This document shows, in pieces, positions 52,423-60,024 of a stretch of 64,000 nt of DNA (positions are counted from its first letter, which is position 1; every line of letters begins with the position of its first letter). This DNA is from Tumebacillus avium (GTDB lineage: Bacteria; Bacillota; Bacilli; Tumebacillales; Tumebacillaceae). The stretch covers positions 1,272,501 to 1,336,500 of the forward strand of contig NZ_CP021434.1 of assembly GCF_002162355.1 (NCBI RefSeq), read 5' to 3'. A program made the position numbers and the translations under genes. The notes under the pieces were generated by a model. The model worked only from the letters and a program-made list of their open reading frames with translations. It was not told the origin of the DNA and did not search any database.

Positions 52423-52932
52423 TTACTCGACTCCAATTGATCGGATAAAGTGCATGGCAGCAAGCGAAGAGGATCTTAGATCCTGAATCACTCCGCTGTC
52501 ATCCAAGAAGATAAAAGTCGGAAACGAAAAGATGTACAGGTTCATCATCGTCTGTCTGGGAGCCGTGATGATCGGCACGACCGATTGGTATTTTTCAAGA
52601 AAGCTTTCAAACCCTGGTTCACCTTCGGTGAGCAGGACCATAAATCGGACCGTGCTCTGCGTTTCCAGCGCTTCGAGCACTTCTTCCAATTGGCTGTGGC
52701 AAGATGCGCATGTCGGCATCGAAGCCATGACAAGCAGCGGCTTGCCGGGCGGCTGGTTTGCTGCAGGCACATAGTCTCGAAGATTGATACCCAATGCAGG
52801 ATGCCTGTTCTTTACTCCATGCTGGCTTTTCTGAGGCAGCAGCGCGATGGCGCTGTTATATTTCTTGAGCTGCAGAACCACCACCACAACAAGGATGATC
52901 CAAAAACAAATGTTGGCTGCTAACAAGATCAC
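52423..52932 (-). CDS. Membrane-anchored thioredoxin-fold protein 1
   Basis: A 169-residue protein with an N-terminal helix (1-20) and an outside thioredoxin fold with CxxC in PTCASCHSQLEEVLE (Cys about 75/78) and cis-proline FSFPTFIFLDDSG. It is more distant from the second thioredoxin-fold protein of the cassette than expected for a recent duplication, so each probably has its own step (for example oxidation and isomerisation). It is tightly linked to the exporter gene (1-base gap). Confidence 0.88.
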   Translation of the reverse strand: MILLAANICFWIILVVVVVLQLKKYNSAIALLPQKSQHGVKNRHPALGINLRDYVPAANQPPGKPLLVMASMPTCASCHSQLEEVLEALETQSTVRFMVLLTEGEPGFESFLEKYQSVVPIITAPRQTMMNLYIFSFPTFIFLDDSGVIQDLRSSSLAAMHFIRSIGVE

Positions 52933-53011
52933 GAATGAACACCTCTCGTAACTTCTGAAATATGCACCTCACGGGTACGTACGAATTTGTTCCTTTGACT
53001 TCAGGCTCCAA

Positions 53012-53048
53012 GAGTTAAAGAGAGAGCACCTTCTAGAAGGTGCTCTTT
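53012..53048 (-). terminator. Palindromic terminator between the peptide gene and its processing genes
   Basis: AGAGCACCTTCTAGAAGGTGCTCT (read as two 12-base arms) is a perfect palindrome followed by CTCTTT on the minus strand. It would give much more peptide message than exporter message, the normal ratio for secreted peptides. Confidence 0.8.
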
Positions 53049-53060
53049 TCCAGTTCGCAG

Positions 53061-53312
53061 TTATTGCACGCAGCAACCGGATTTATAGGAAGATCCGCAT
53101 TCTTGGCCGGTGTAAATGTCGACTTTTACACACCATTTGTCTTCACCCGTGAGGTTGGAGGCCGGGTCTAATCCTTTGTAATTCAGACACTGCGAAAGCC
53201 ATTCCACGTAGCAATTGCAGCTTACCCGCGTATCAACACACGTCGGGTTGGTCGGCAGCGTGCCATCCGGAGTAACCCCCATCAGCTTCGTAAACGAATT
53301 AAACATTTTCAA
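53061..53312 (-). CDS. Small cysteine-rich peptide precursor, 8 cysteines
   Basis: The 83-residue product starts MKMFNSFTKLMGVTP, then a Thr/Pro-rich turn and a region with eight cysteines (TCVDTRVSCNCYVEW, SQCLNYKG, KWCVKVD, QECGSSYKSGCCVQ). There is no classical signal peptide and no double-Gly leader. First gene of an operon with two thioredoxin-fold proteins, a MauE-like protein and an ABC exporter, so a secreted peptide with up to four disulfides (bacteriocin or signal) is the best guess. AGAGGTGG precedes ATG 53312. Not a family I recognise. Confidence 0.75.
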   Translation of the reverse strand: MKMFNSFTKLMGVTPDGTLPTNPTCVDTRVSCNCYVEWLSQCLNYKGLDPASNLTGEDKWCVKVDIYTGQECGSSYKSGCCVQ

Positions 53313-53357
53313 ACCACCTCTGATAAATTATTTTTATTTCGGCGCCGTGTAAGACCG

Positions 53358-53386
53358 ATTATAGTAGGGTGTTTTGACATGGTCAA
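53358..53386 (-). promoter_or_regulatory. Promoter of the cysteine-rich peptide cassette
   Basis: Minus strand -35 TTGACC (53381-53386) and -10 TATAAT (53358-53363) are 17 bases apart, giving a leader of about 40 bases before the peptide ATG. Surrounding DNA is notably AT-rich. Confidence 0.85.
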
Positions 53387-53480
53387 TATTATATAAACAA
53401 AATATAATTTAATTATTTTACATTGATTTTCCCGTATTTCATTGAATCAATTTCCAGAATTCGAGCCGTTTGATTATCAA

Positions 53481-53523
53481 TAAAAAAACCTGAGTACGGT
53501 CGATTCCCGCACTCAGGTTTTTA
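53481..53523. terminator. Bidirectional terminator after the GNAT gene
   Basis: AAAAACCTGAGT pairs with ACTCAGGTTTTT around a 15-base loop. It separates the GNAT transcript from the cassette promoter. Confidence 0.85.
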
Positions 53524-53531
53524 CATTTAAC

Positions 53532-53969
53532 TCAAATCACATAATGCAGTCCATCGCCTAACTGTCCACCCATTTTCTCATAAAACCGCTGTGCGCGGCT
53601 ATTCTCTTGATTCGTTTCCCATTGCATAATGGCAAATCCGTGCTCCCTCGTAAACGCCACACACGCCTTGAACAGCTTTTCCGCCACACCAGACCCGCGG
53701 TACGCTTCCAGCACGTACAGGTCGTTCATGGTCACGATGCGATCCGCCCGCAGCGTGCTGTAGGTGAAATACAGGGTCGCAAACCCCTGGTACACCCCGT
53801 CCTCTTCCGCCACGAGCTGGAGCCCGTTGTCGCCTTGGAGCAGCATCGCCTGCAGACGGTCCAGCTTTTCTGCCGCGGGTTCTGGCCGCTGATAGAAATC
53901 CACAATGTATTCGAGCATCATCTCCCGCAATGCGGTTTGATCTGCTGCTTGTGCCTTGCGTACTGCCAT
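53532..53969 (-). CDS. GNAT N-acetyltransferase, intact copy beside the cassette
   Basis: This 145-residue acetyltransferase has LYVLEAYRGSGVAEKLF (acetyl-CoA motif about 85-100) and FYEKMGGQ at the end. ATG 53969 starts 1 base after the stop of the CN hydrolase gene (AAGGGG upstream), so the two form an operon. Its last 70 bases are repeated at 49343-49410, beside the mpo1-like gene. Confidence 0.9.
   Translation of the reverse strand: MAVRKAQAADQTALREMMLEYIVDFYQRPEPAAEKLDRLQAMLLQGDNGLQLVAEEDGVYQGFATLYFTYSTLRADRIVTMNDLYVLEAYRGSGVAEKLFKACVAFTREHGFAIMQWETNQENSRAQRFYEKMGGQLGDGLHYVI
53569..53598. repeat. Direct repeat, right copy (inside the GNAT gene end)
   Basis: Matches 49380-49409 with one difference (AAAACCG for AAAACTG). 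Weaker similarity continues to the stop codons of both copies. Confidence 0.9.
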
Positions 53970-53970
53970 T

Positions 53971-54741
53971 CTACTCATCCCCTTTGTTTTCATACAGCGC
54001 CGGATTGTATCGTTGCGCCAAAAATCCGCTCGCCTGCTCCGGGTGAATCTCCGCGACGAGCAAGCCTTCTGCTCCCAGCGGCAAAGCGGCGATCCGCGTG
54101 CCGTCCGGGGCGATCAGCGAGGTGCTGGACGCTGCCTGATCTTCCAGCGCGTAGTTGACGCTGGCAAAATAGATCGTGTTCTCCATGCTCCGGCAGACCA
54201 TCGCCCCTTCATAAAAAGCGGCCATGTCGCCAGCTTCGGCGGTGTCGGTATACTGCGGATGGAACACCACTTTTGCCCCGCGCACTGCCGCCCAGCGCAC
54301 CGTCTCCGGGTAACGCCACGCTTCGTGGCAGGTCGCGATGCCAACCGGCACATCCTGCACGGTGAACACCTGCCGTTTTCCGTCCGGCCGGTAGTAAGGC
54401 TCTTCGGAGGGTGCGATCTGGTTTTTGGCCTGATAGCCAAGCACCTGTCCCGCTGCGTCGATCACCATGCCGACCAGCTGCCCGTCCCACTCCATCGACA
54501 GAACCACCGCTGTTTTGGCGTCTGCAGCAGCCTGGCGCACTTCCTCCAGCGCCGCTGCCTGCGCCTCTTGATCAACCGGGTCCACGTGCCGTCCCACGCC
54601 GCGCAGCCCAGGGACAAATGCCTCCGGAAAACACACCACGGCACAGCCCCGTTCGCCCGCCGCCCGAATCCACTTTTTCGCGCTCTCGACCGCGTCTTGG
54701 CGCGAAGCAGGAAACGTGGCCTGCACCAGTCCGAGTTTCAT
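53971..54741 (-). CDS. Carbon-nitrogen hydrolase (nitrilase superfamily)
   Basis: The 256-residue enzyme shows Glu in VCFPEAFVPG (about 41), Lys in YQAKNQIAPSEE (about 109) and Cys in VGIATCHEAWRYPE (about 142). It hydrolyses an unknown amide or nitrile in the cytoplasm. The GNAT gene follows directly. The pair mirrors the GNAT-CN hydrolase pair at 12.8-14.3 kb, but the sequences are far apart. Confidence 0.92.
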   Translation of the reverse strand: MKLGLVQATFPASRQDAVESAKKWIRAAGERGCAVVCFPEAFVPGLRGVGRHVDPVDQEAQAAALEEVRQAAADAKTAVVLSMEWDGQLVGMVIDAAGQVLGYQAKNQIAPSEEPYYRPDGKRQVFTVQDVPVGIATCHEAWRYPETVRWAAVRGAKVVFHPQYTDTAEAGDMAAFYEGAMVCRSMENTIYFASVNYALEDQAASSTSLIAPDGTRIAALPLGAEGLLVAEIHPEQASGFLAQRYNPALYENKGDE

Positions 54742-54765
54742 CGACGTCTCACCTCTGTTTTTCTT

Positions 54766-55010
54766 CTAGTTCGTGCCTTTCCGTTTACGTGCAAAGAACA
54801 GCAGACATCCGATGAGGACGAGCACCGCTCCGCCCCAAAGGTGGCGGTTGTCACATTCCAAATGTAGGGCGGAGTCAAGTTGATCACCGTCTCCATTCGG
54901 TTGGACGGCGACTTGATGGTGACTGCGAGGTACAGGAGGACTTTTTCCAGCCCCGCAAGACCGAGAAGCATATTACCGGACAGAATGAGCGTTCTTCCCA
55001 GCTTCCGCAA
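54766..55010 (-). pseudogene. Small two-helix membrane protein with a frameshift
   Basis: From TTG 55010 (GGGAGG 9 bases upstream) the frame reads LRKLGRTLILSGNMLLGLAGLEKVLLYLAV... up to VTTATFG; one base more in the GGGG near 54830 would continue it as GAVLVLIGCLLFFARKRKGTN-stop (54766), a clean second helix with a basic end. As given, the frame changes into a non-hydrophobic tail. So this is a single-base frameshift, either a true mutation or a sequencing error in a G run. Confidence 0.55.
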
Positions 55011-55072
55011 TGAAGTCGACCTCCCAGCTTTGAATAGGAAAAAGTTTACACCCATTAGAGTCAGGTGTAAAC

Positions 55073-55106
55073 AAAAAGGCATCAAATGCAGTTCGCACTT
55101 GATGCC
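55073..55106 (-). terminator. Terminator of the C39-like peptidase gene
   Basis: GGCATCAA and TTGATGCC arms with a 13-base loop, then TTTTTGTTT on the minus strand. Confidence 0.85.
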
Positions 55107-55127
55107 TCGATGCTTTGGAAGCAACTC

Positions 55128-56342
55128 CTACCAGTGACCGTTGCCAGCCGGAGTGGTCCAGCCTTGGGGGTAGATCAGGTAGGTGGTGCCGTTGGAGTTG
55201 TCCAGCCATGCTTTTTCGAGCTGGGCGCGGTTGTAGGTGATCGTGACTGCTTCGTCACTGGCCGCAGCCGGGTCGTTGGTCAGGACGTTGCCTGCCGCAT
55301 CGAAGCCGCGGATGACGAGCAGATGACCGTCGGTGCTGGGGATCGGCGAGTTGTCGAGCGCGCCTTTTTTGTAGGCGATCGAGGCGATGACCGGAACGCC
55401 TGCTGCCGTCCACTGCTGGACTTCTGCGAGCGAGCTCATGCGCACAACTTTGCCGTCCAACCCAAAACTCGACGCATACGCCGTGTTAAACGGCCAGTTG
55501 CCTGCACCGTCATAGCGGTAGTCCCACACGCCATCGACGACGGTCGGCACCGGGATGTTCCAAGCGCTGTTGCCGGTGACGTTCGCCCAGTAGGCCATGA
55601 CCATCGACGTCGAAGTCGGCGAGCACCAGACTTCGCCGCCGTCCGGGAAGACCATCTGCGAACGCTTCGGCACGTCCAGCGCACTGGTCTGGCCGTTGCT
55701 CGGCACCACGCCAGCTTTGTCGGTGCCGTTGGAGAAGGTGATGCCGAACTTGCGCAGAGTCGGCGTGATAGCCGGATCGTTGGTGTACAGGTTGACGCGT
55801 GCTTTCACCGCCGTTGCCGATTTGTCGAGGATCAGCGTGTCGGTCGCGACATATCCGTCAGCGTCGCTTTGTCCAACGATGGAGTGGCGTTCGAATGGCT
55901 GGTTGCCTTCCATCCAGGCGCCGAGGGTGTACCATTTCGTCCACACGCCGTTGACCAGCGCGGACATCTCAATCTCCGTCCACGTCCCCGGCGGCGTGTT
56001 CGCCTGCCAGGAGGGGATCGCTTCGGTAAACGCCACCGGGATCACATCGGTCGTGTAGCTGCCGTAATAATACGCCCCGCCGTTGTAGCGGCCGAGCGAG
56101 TCAAAGCCTGCGTAGAGCTTCGTGCTGTCCAGTTGCAGCGCCGAAGCGCTGACTTTCGTGCCGTCGAGCTGCCCGCCGCTGAAGGAGAACGGAGACTGCC
56201 AATACGATTTGACGCTCGTTTCGACGCCAGATTTTTTAAGATTCAGATTATTCTCAGCCAGTGAAATGTTCATCGCAAGCAGCAAACACCCCACACCGAG
56301 CACTGCCGTTGCCATCATTTTTAAAAATTTGGATTGAAGCAT
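55128..56342 (-). CDS. Secreted C39-like cysteine peptidase
   Basis: A 404-residue exported protein: signal peptide about 1-29 (ending SLAEN), a beta-rich N-terminal region (about 45-215; LQLDSTKLYAGFDSLGRYNGG), then a Peptidase_C39_2 domain with Cys in GEVWCSPTSTSMVM (about 237), His in DGHLLVIRGFD and LTNDPAA. Such enzymes are secreted papain-like peptidases or amidohydrolases of unknown target. AAAGGGTGG precedes ATG 56342. A possible link with the peptide cassette 2 kb away is only positional. Confidence 0.88.
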   Translation of the reverse strand: MLQSKFLKMMATAVLGVGCLLLAMNISLAENNLNLKKSGVETSVKSYWQSPFSFSGGQLDGTKVSASALQLDSTKLYAGFDSLGRYNGGAYYYGSYTTDVIPVAFTEAIPSWQANTPPGTWTEIEMSALVNGVWTKWYTLGAWMEGNQPFERHSIVGQSDADGYVATDTLILDKSATAVKARVNLYTNDPAITPTLRKFGITFSNGTDKAGVVPSNGQTSALDVPKRSQMVFPDGGEVWCSPTSTSMVMAYWANVTGNSAWNIPVPTVVDGVWDYRYDGAGNWPFNTAYASSFGLDGKVVRMSSLAEVQQWTAAGVPVIASIAYKKGALDNSPIPSTDGHLLVIRGFDAAGNVLTNDPAAASDEAVTITYNRAQLEKAWLDNSNGTTYLIYPQGWTTPAGNGHW

Positions 56343-56385
56343 ATGACCACCCTTTCACATTTACTTTACACTACTTCATTATAAA

Positions 56386-56415
56386 ACAAAAAGCCGGTGC
56401 TGTATGCACCGGCTT
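56386..56415 (-). terminator. Terminator of the ATP-grasp gene
   Basis: AAGCCGGTGC ATACA GCACCGGCTT then TTTG on the minus strand. Confidence 0.88.
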
Positions 56416-56418
56416 GGA

Positions 56419-57360
56419 TTATTCACCCAATTTTTTCAATTCGGCTCCGAGAAATTCGGCGACCGCTTTCATCCCGTAGATGTCGGAAACTGCTTCCGCG
56501 TCGGAGTTGTAGTTGGTGTTGGTGTTGATGTCATAGGTGAAGATCTCCCCGTCGCGGTTGCGGATAAACTCGATGCCGGCTACGTTGATGCCGTTGGCGG
56601 CGAGCACCGCCGCGTATTTTTCGAGGATCGGGTCGTTGAAGTCCTTGAGGATCTGGAACTTCGGCTTGGCCGGCGTCTCAACACCTACCGGGCAGAACAG
56701 GTCGCCGATCTGGCACGCGTCGGCCGGGCAGAGCTCAAAGCCTTCCGAAGTGTCGACTTGCACCGCGTAGAGGAACTTGCCGCCGACAAATTCGCAGCGC
56801 GTGATGAACGGCTCCGGAGCCTGGATGTATTCCTGGATCAACGTGATGCCGTCGACCGGAACTTCGAAGTCCGGCGAGTTGAGGTATTGTTCGAGCGCTT
56901 CCACGGTGTGGAACAGTTGCACGCCGAGGCCTTTGCCGGCGCGGTTGTGTTTGGTGATGAACGGCTGACCTGCGAATTTCTTCGCCGCTTCGATGATGTT
57001 CTGCGTGCCGACAGCCGCGACCGTCTTCGGCGTGCGGACGCCGTGTGCGTTCAGGGCCATGTATTGGGCGACTTTGGAGACTTCCAGCTGCAGCGCGCGG
57101 GTGCCGTTAAACACGGTGCGGCCGTGCTGTTCCAGCCACGCCAGCACGCCCGAAGTAAACTCCGGCGCATAGCGGTGGTCGCGCGTGTGCGACGATGCGC
57201 TCATCCGCGAGTAAAACACCCCTTGCGGCGGTTCGGCCGACAGATCGACCAGCCCTTCGTCGAGGTGCCATTCTTCATACGGCAGCCCCAGCTCTTCCAA
57301 ACGATTGGTCAGATGTACAGTCCACTCACTATTTTCATGGATCACATAAATTTTCGCCAT
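56419..57360 (-). CDS. RimK-like ATP-grasp ligase
   Basis: This 313-residue enzyme has the RimK-type ATP-grasp order: N-terminal alpha/beta domain with GVFYSRMSASSHTRDH, then PFITKHNRAGKGLGVQLFH (Lys and Gly-rich loop, about 135-153), IQEYIQAPEPFITRCEFVGG, and metal ligands in YDINTNTNYN near 280. Such enzymes form amide bonds between an amino group and a carboxylate, often adding glutamate. The substrate is unknown. It has its own promoter region and terminator. Confidence 0.9.
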   Translation of the reverse strand: MAKIYVIHENSEWTVHLTNRLEELGLPYEEWHLDEGLVDLSAEPPQGVFYSRMSASSHTRDHRYAPEFTSGVLAWLEQHGRTVFNGTRALQLEVSKVAQYMALNAHGVRTPKTVAAVGTQNIIEAAKKFAGQPFITKHNRAGKGLGVQLFHTVEALEQYLNSPDFEVPVDGITLIQEYIQAPEPFITRCEFVGGKFLYAVQVDTSEGFELCPADACQIGDLFCPVGVETPAKPKFQILKDFNDPILEKYAAVLAANGINVAGIEFIRNRDGEIFTYDINTNTNYNSDAEAVSDIYGMKAVAEFLGAELKKLGE

Positions 57361-57529
57361 GCGAATCCCCTTTTTCCAAGTTTTTCGATCATTATACCAC
57401 TCTTTAGCGGGGTGAAGGAAGCACCGTTATTACAAACGGCGATTTCGCCGCTGAAACGGTTTTGTCCAAATTTGTGTCGAAATTGCGCCTCATCCACTCT
57501 TTGGTGTTTGTAATCGGTTACGAGCCGCA

Positions 57530-58012
57530 CTAATGTTCCCATCCCGGTTCTAAAATCTTAATTCTACTTTTCAACGCATTGATAAGGGGGCCACTCCCTG
57601 CAAAACCTGTAAACCTCTTTTCGAAACTATATCTCCAATTAATAAACGCACTACTCATCCCTTTTAAGACTGAATCCAAATCAAGGTTTGTCTCTGGCAC
57701 CTTTTCCTTCATAGCCATATCTGTTCCGCTCTGAATTATTAAAACATTATAAATAACTTCAATAACAGCCTTGCTTTCATCACTCAATCCTTTATAAAGC
57801 TTATCCAATTGATGAATGTTGGGAGCTGGTTTCTTGTTTTCAATCAAGTATATACATTTCAAATACAGTTCAATACTAAACGCGGCATTTGTAATAATTG
57901 GTGCGATATAAGTTCCAACATCATTAGTTTCAGACAATTTTTGATTTAATGCGTTTGATGCAGCCAGAAAGCTATTTGCAGTGTTATAAATATCCTTAGC
58001 CTCATATTTCAT
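57530..58012 (-). CDS. HEPN-like helical protein
   Basis: The 160-residue all-helical protein has the pattern NAAFSIELYLKCIYLIE ... HQLDKLYKGL, typical of HEPN-type domains. The RNase motif RxxxxH of catalytic HEPN proteins is not seen, so it would be a non-catalytic member. Codon use is AT-richer than most of the window, which suggests transfer. It lies 150 bases downstream of a nucleotidyltransferase gene on the same strand, a partner type of many HEPN proteins. Confidence 0.65.
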   Translation of the reverse strand: MKYEAKDIYNTANSFLAASNALNQKLSETNDVGTYIAPIITNAAFSIELYLKCIYLIENKKPAPNIHQLDKLYKGLSDESKAVIEVIYNVLIIQSGTDMAMKEKVPETNLDLDSVLKGMSSAFINWRYSFEKRFTGFAGSGPLINALKSRIKILEPGWEH

Positions 58013-58049
58013 AGATCTGTCCTTCCTATATTCGATTAAAGTGATTTGA

Positions 58050-58145
58050 AATTTAGAAATAGATCGCCCTTTAAGATTCCGGACTCAGCAATCTATTTCT
58101 GCCGGATAAGAAATGGGACTAGCAATTGTGTTGTCCCATTTATTT
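58050..58145. repeat. Two inverted repeats between nucleotidyltransferase and HEPN-like genes
   Basis: AGAAATAGAT (about 58056) and ATCTATTTCT (about 58101) form one inverted repeat; ATGGGAC/GTCCCAT (about 58114-58141) with a TTTATTT tail forms a terminator-like hairpin that could end transcripts from either strand. Confidence 0.6.
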
Positions 58146-58165
58146 GTAAGAAGCTCTTGATGGAT

Positions 58166-59050
58166 TTAATCTAAAACATCTGTTTTATCGAGCCTTGCTT
58201 CCTTCTGCTTTTGATAAGCTCCGATCAGTTCGATTACATATTCATCACCAGAAAGTGGATAGTAATAATCCATAATGTCAGCACATGTTTGTGCCAGTCG
58301 GCTGAACAGGCGCTGTGTGACGATCAGGGCTGACCAGACTTCTTGGAGATCGTAGCGGGCGTAGGCGGTTTGTAGCTCTGTGAGCACGTCCGTCTCAGCC
58401 CACGTGTCCAAGAAGCGGCCACTGTGCCAGGTGTCAACTTCGGGGCGGCTGAGATGGGTGTGCCACTCGATCATTTTCAGCAAATGCCATTTCAAACCGG
58501 AATCACAGGCCATCTTACCCATCCACAGCTCGCCGCGCCCAAGTTTCTTCGCCGCCCATACTACATGGTAGAGAAAATCGTTCACGATTTGCGAAAACTC
58601 CGCTTCCGAAGGCATCCTTTGCCCTTTTTCCGCCACCATCCCCCTCGGGATGTCAGCTCCCAGACCTTCCTTGTCGACCAGAACCCAGTAGCCACGCCCC
58701 AAAACACCCGAAGCGGTGATCCCCTTCGGCCAGCCCCCTGCGACCATCTCATAAGGCAGCGGAATGAAATCCACATCCAGCCCGCCTTCAAACAGCACGC
58801 GGCGCTCGACCAACTCCCCGACTGCCGTGCCTTCCAGAAAAGTCAGCTTCGGCTCAGCCAGTTCCTGCAGCCACTCCGCCGATTCGATATATAGTTCCGG
58901 CCGCTTCGTGACGATGACCAGATCCAAATCAGACCACTCATCGGACGGTACATTCATTCGCGCCCGCGACCCGATGATCATTACTAGCCGGATGTCTTCT
59001 CGTGCTTCAGCCCATGGGGTTACGCGCTCTAGAAACATTTCATAGGTCAT
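58166..59050 (-). CDS. Aminoglycoside 6-adenylyltransferase-like nucleotidyltransferase
   Basis: This 294-residue protein matches the ANT(6)/AadK family: the polymerase-beta type motif GSRAR ... SDLDLVIV (about 27-47), FEGGLDVDFIPLPY with the third carboxylate near 90, and a C-terminal helical domain (WHLLKMIEWHTHL, YARYDLQEVWSALIVTQRLFSRLA). Members put AMP on streptomycin, though chromosomal relatives may have other substrates. ATG 59050 has GAGGGGG upstream. Confidence 0.88.
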   Translation of the reverse strand: MTYEMFLERVTPWAEAREDIRLVMIIGSRARMNVPSDEWSDLDLVIVTKRPELYIESAEWLQELAEPKLTFLEGTAVGELVERRVLFEGGLDVDFIPLPYEMVAGGWPKGITASGVLGRGYWVLVDKEGLGADIPRGMVAEKGQRMPSEAEFSQIVNDFLYHVVWAAKKLGRGELWMGKMACDSGLKWHLLKMIEWHTHLSRPEVDTWHSGRFLDTWAETDVLTELQTAYARYDLQEVWSALIVTQRLFSRLAQTCADIMDYYYPLSGDEYVIELIGAYQKQKEARLDKTDVLD

Positions 59051-59146
59051 CTCTTCGCCCCCTCTCACCATTTGGAAATTTGAGGGATAGATTCTACACC
59101 GATGGGATGATTTCCTCTGACCGCGAATGCCCGGGAATTCGATTTG

Positions 59147-59175
59147 TTGCGCAATCCCAGGTGTTCGCTTATAAT
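59147..59175 (+). promoter_or_regulatory. Strong promoter of a candidate small RNA
   Basis: TTGCGC (59147-59152) and a perfect TATAAT (59170-59175) are 17 bases apart and no gene follows on this strand before the terminator at 59255. Confidence 0.7.
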
Positions 59176-59181
59176 AAAGAT

Positions 59182-59280
59182 ACCAAGTAGGGCAAAGCGA
59201 AAAGGGTCCTGTGTGACCACCTGCTTCTTGTCTCAAGAGGATAGCTTGTCCAACCACCCATTTTATGGGTGTTTTTTTAT
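59182..59280 (+). ncRNA. Candidate small RNA of about 100 nt
   Basis: It starts after a strong sigma-A type promoter and ends in a hairpin CACCCAT/ATGGGTG with seven T. Inside, GGGUCCUGUGUGACC and CUUGUCUCAAG can form hairpins. No ribosome site with a frame was found. It lies antisense to the region just upstream of the nucleotidyltransferase gene, so an antisense or type I antitoxin-like role is possible, but no toxin ORF is visible opposite. Confidence 0.6.
59255..59279 (+). terminator. Terminator of the candidate small RNA
   Basis: CACCCAT pairs with ATGGGTG, followed by TTTTTTT. Confidence 0.85.
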
Positions 59281-59308
59281 GTTCAATTGGCATACTGTAT
59301 ACTACCGT

Positions 59309-59368
59309 CGCCGTATCAGTGAATTGTCATTTGCATGGCGTGCCGCAGAAACTGTGTGCTAACTGATA
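59309..59368. repeat. 11-bp inverted repeat downstream of the DUF3800 gene
   Basis: GCCGTATCAGT and ACTGATACGGC are exact inverted copies about 37 bases apart. No T run follows on either strand, so it is not a normal terminator. Confidence 0.6.
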
Positions 59369-59373
59369 CGGCA

Positions 59374-59985
59374 TTACTCCTTTACAAAGATCAGATGTCG
59401 GGTACGATGTGCAACAGGTTTGAAAAAGTCATCCTGACCCCGTTCGAACTTCCGAAAAACAGCTCCCGAAATCATGTCAGCCACCTGCACAAGCGAATTT
59501 TGGCGCCAGTCTTTAAATTTAATATCTTTGATCGTGACCCCGAACTTTTTAGCCGTTTTTCGCATGTGTACCTTAAGTTGGTCTTGAAAAGCACTGTCGG
59601 AAGATCGATCTACAATGATTACCGAGTTTTCGAGGTGGACAGGTTCATCAGTTAGTAAAAGCTCTATCACTTTTTTGTAGAACTCCTTTTTACTTCCCGG
59701 CGCAAATTCTTTTCCAACTTGCTCCTTGTCGATGACAATTGCCCGAACATAGAATTCTCCTTGATCTATGACCTTCAAGAATCCGTGTTTGAGTTTATCC
59801 GGGATCGCTTTAAAATGAAACTCCTTATACCAATCCACGGTTTCCCGATACTTGGCCAGGAGACTGGCTACGGTTTCAGCATGCAAGGTCTCACGAAAAC
59901 ACACCATCGTTACAACAAAATGGCGACTGGACCCTTTGCCAAATTTGAATCCTGTACACCCCGACTCATCGACGAATACCAGCAT
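59374..59985 (-). CDS. DUF3800 family protein
   Basis: This 203-residue protein starts MLVFVDESGCTG, the RNase H-like first strand of DUF3800 (acidic residues in DES), and contains HFVVTMVCF, VIIVDRSSDSAFQDQL and WRQNSLVQVADMISGAVFR with the late aspartate. The family is often found in mobile or defence regions and has no known activity. It is 39 bases downstream of the winged-helix gene on the same strand. Confidence 0.88.
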   Translation of the reverse strand: MLVFVDESGCTGFKFGKGSSRHFVVTMVCFRETLHAETVASLLAKYRETVDWYKEFHFKAIPDKLKHGFLKVIDQGEFYVRAIVIDKEQVGKEFAPGSKKEFYKKVIELLLTDEPVHLENSVIIVDRSSDSAFQDQLKVHMRKTAKKFGVTIKDIKFKDWRQNSLVQVADMISGAVFRKFERGQDDFFKPVAHRTRHLIFVKE

Positions 59986-60024
59986 ATGACTTCCCCCGTT
60001 CTCCTACTCCAATCACCGTACAGC

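Noticed and set aside
49343..53598. Prophage or integrative element
   Set aside because: No integrase, recombinase, capsid, relaxase or tRNA gene is seen; only the direct repeats support mobility.
54738..55124. 128-residue protein on the minus strand
   Set aside because: The start region (MLPKHRGIKCELHLM) overlaps the terminator of the C39-like peptidase gene and the end (CSSSSDVCCSLHVNG) is the wrong frame of a membrane helix; a shorter frameshifted gene explains it better.
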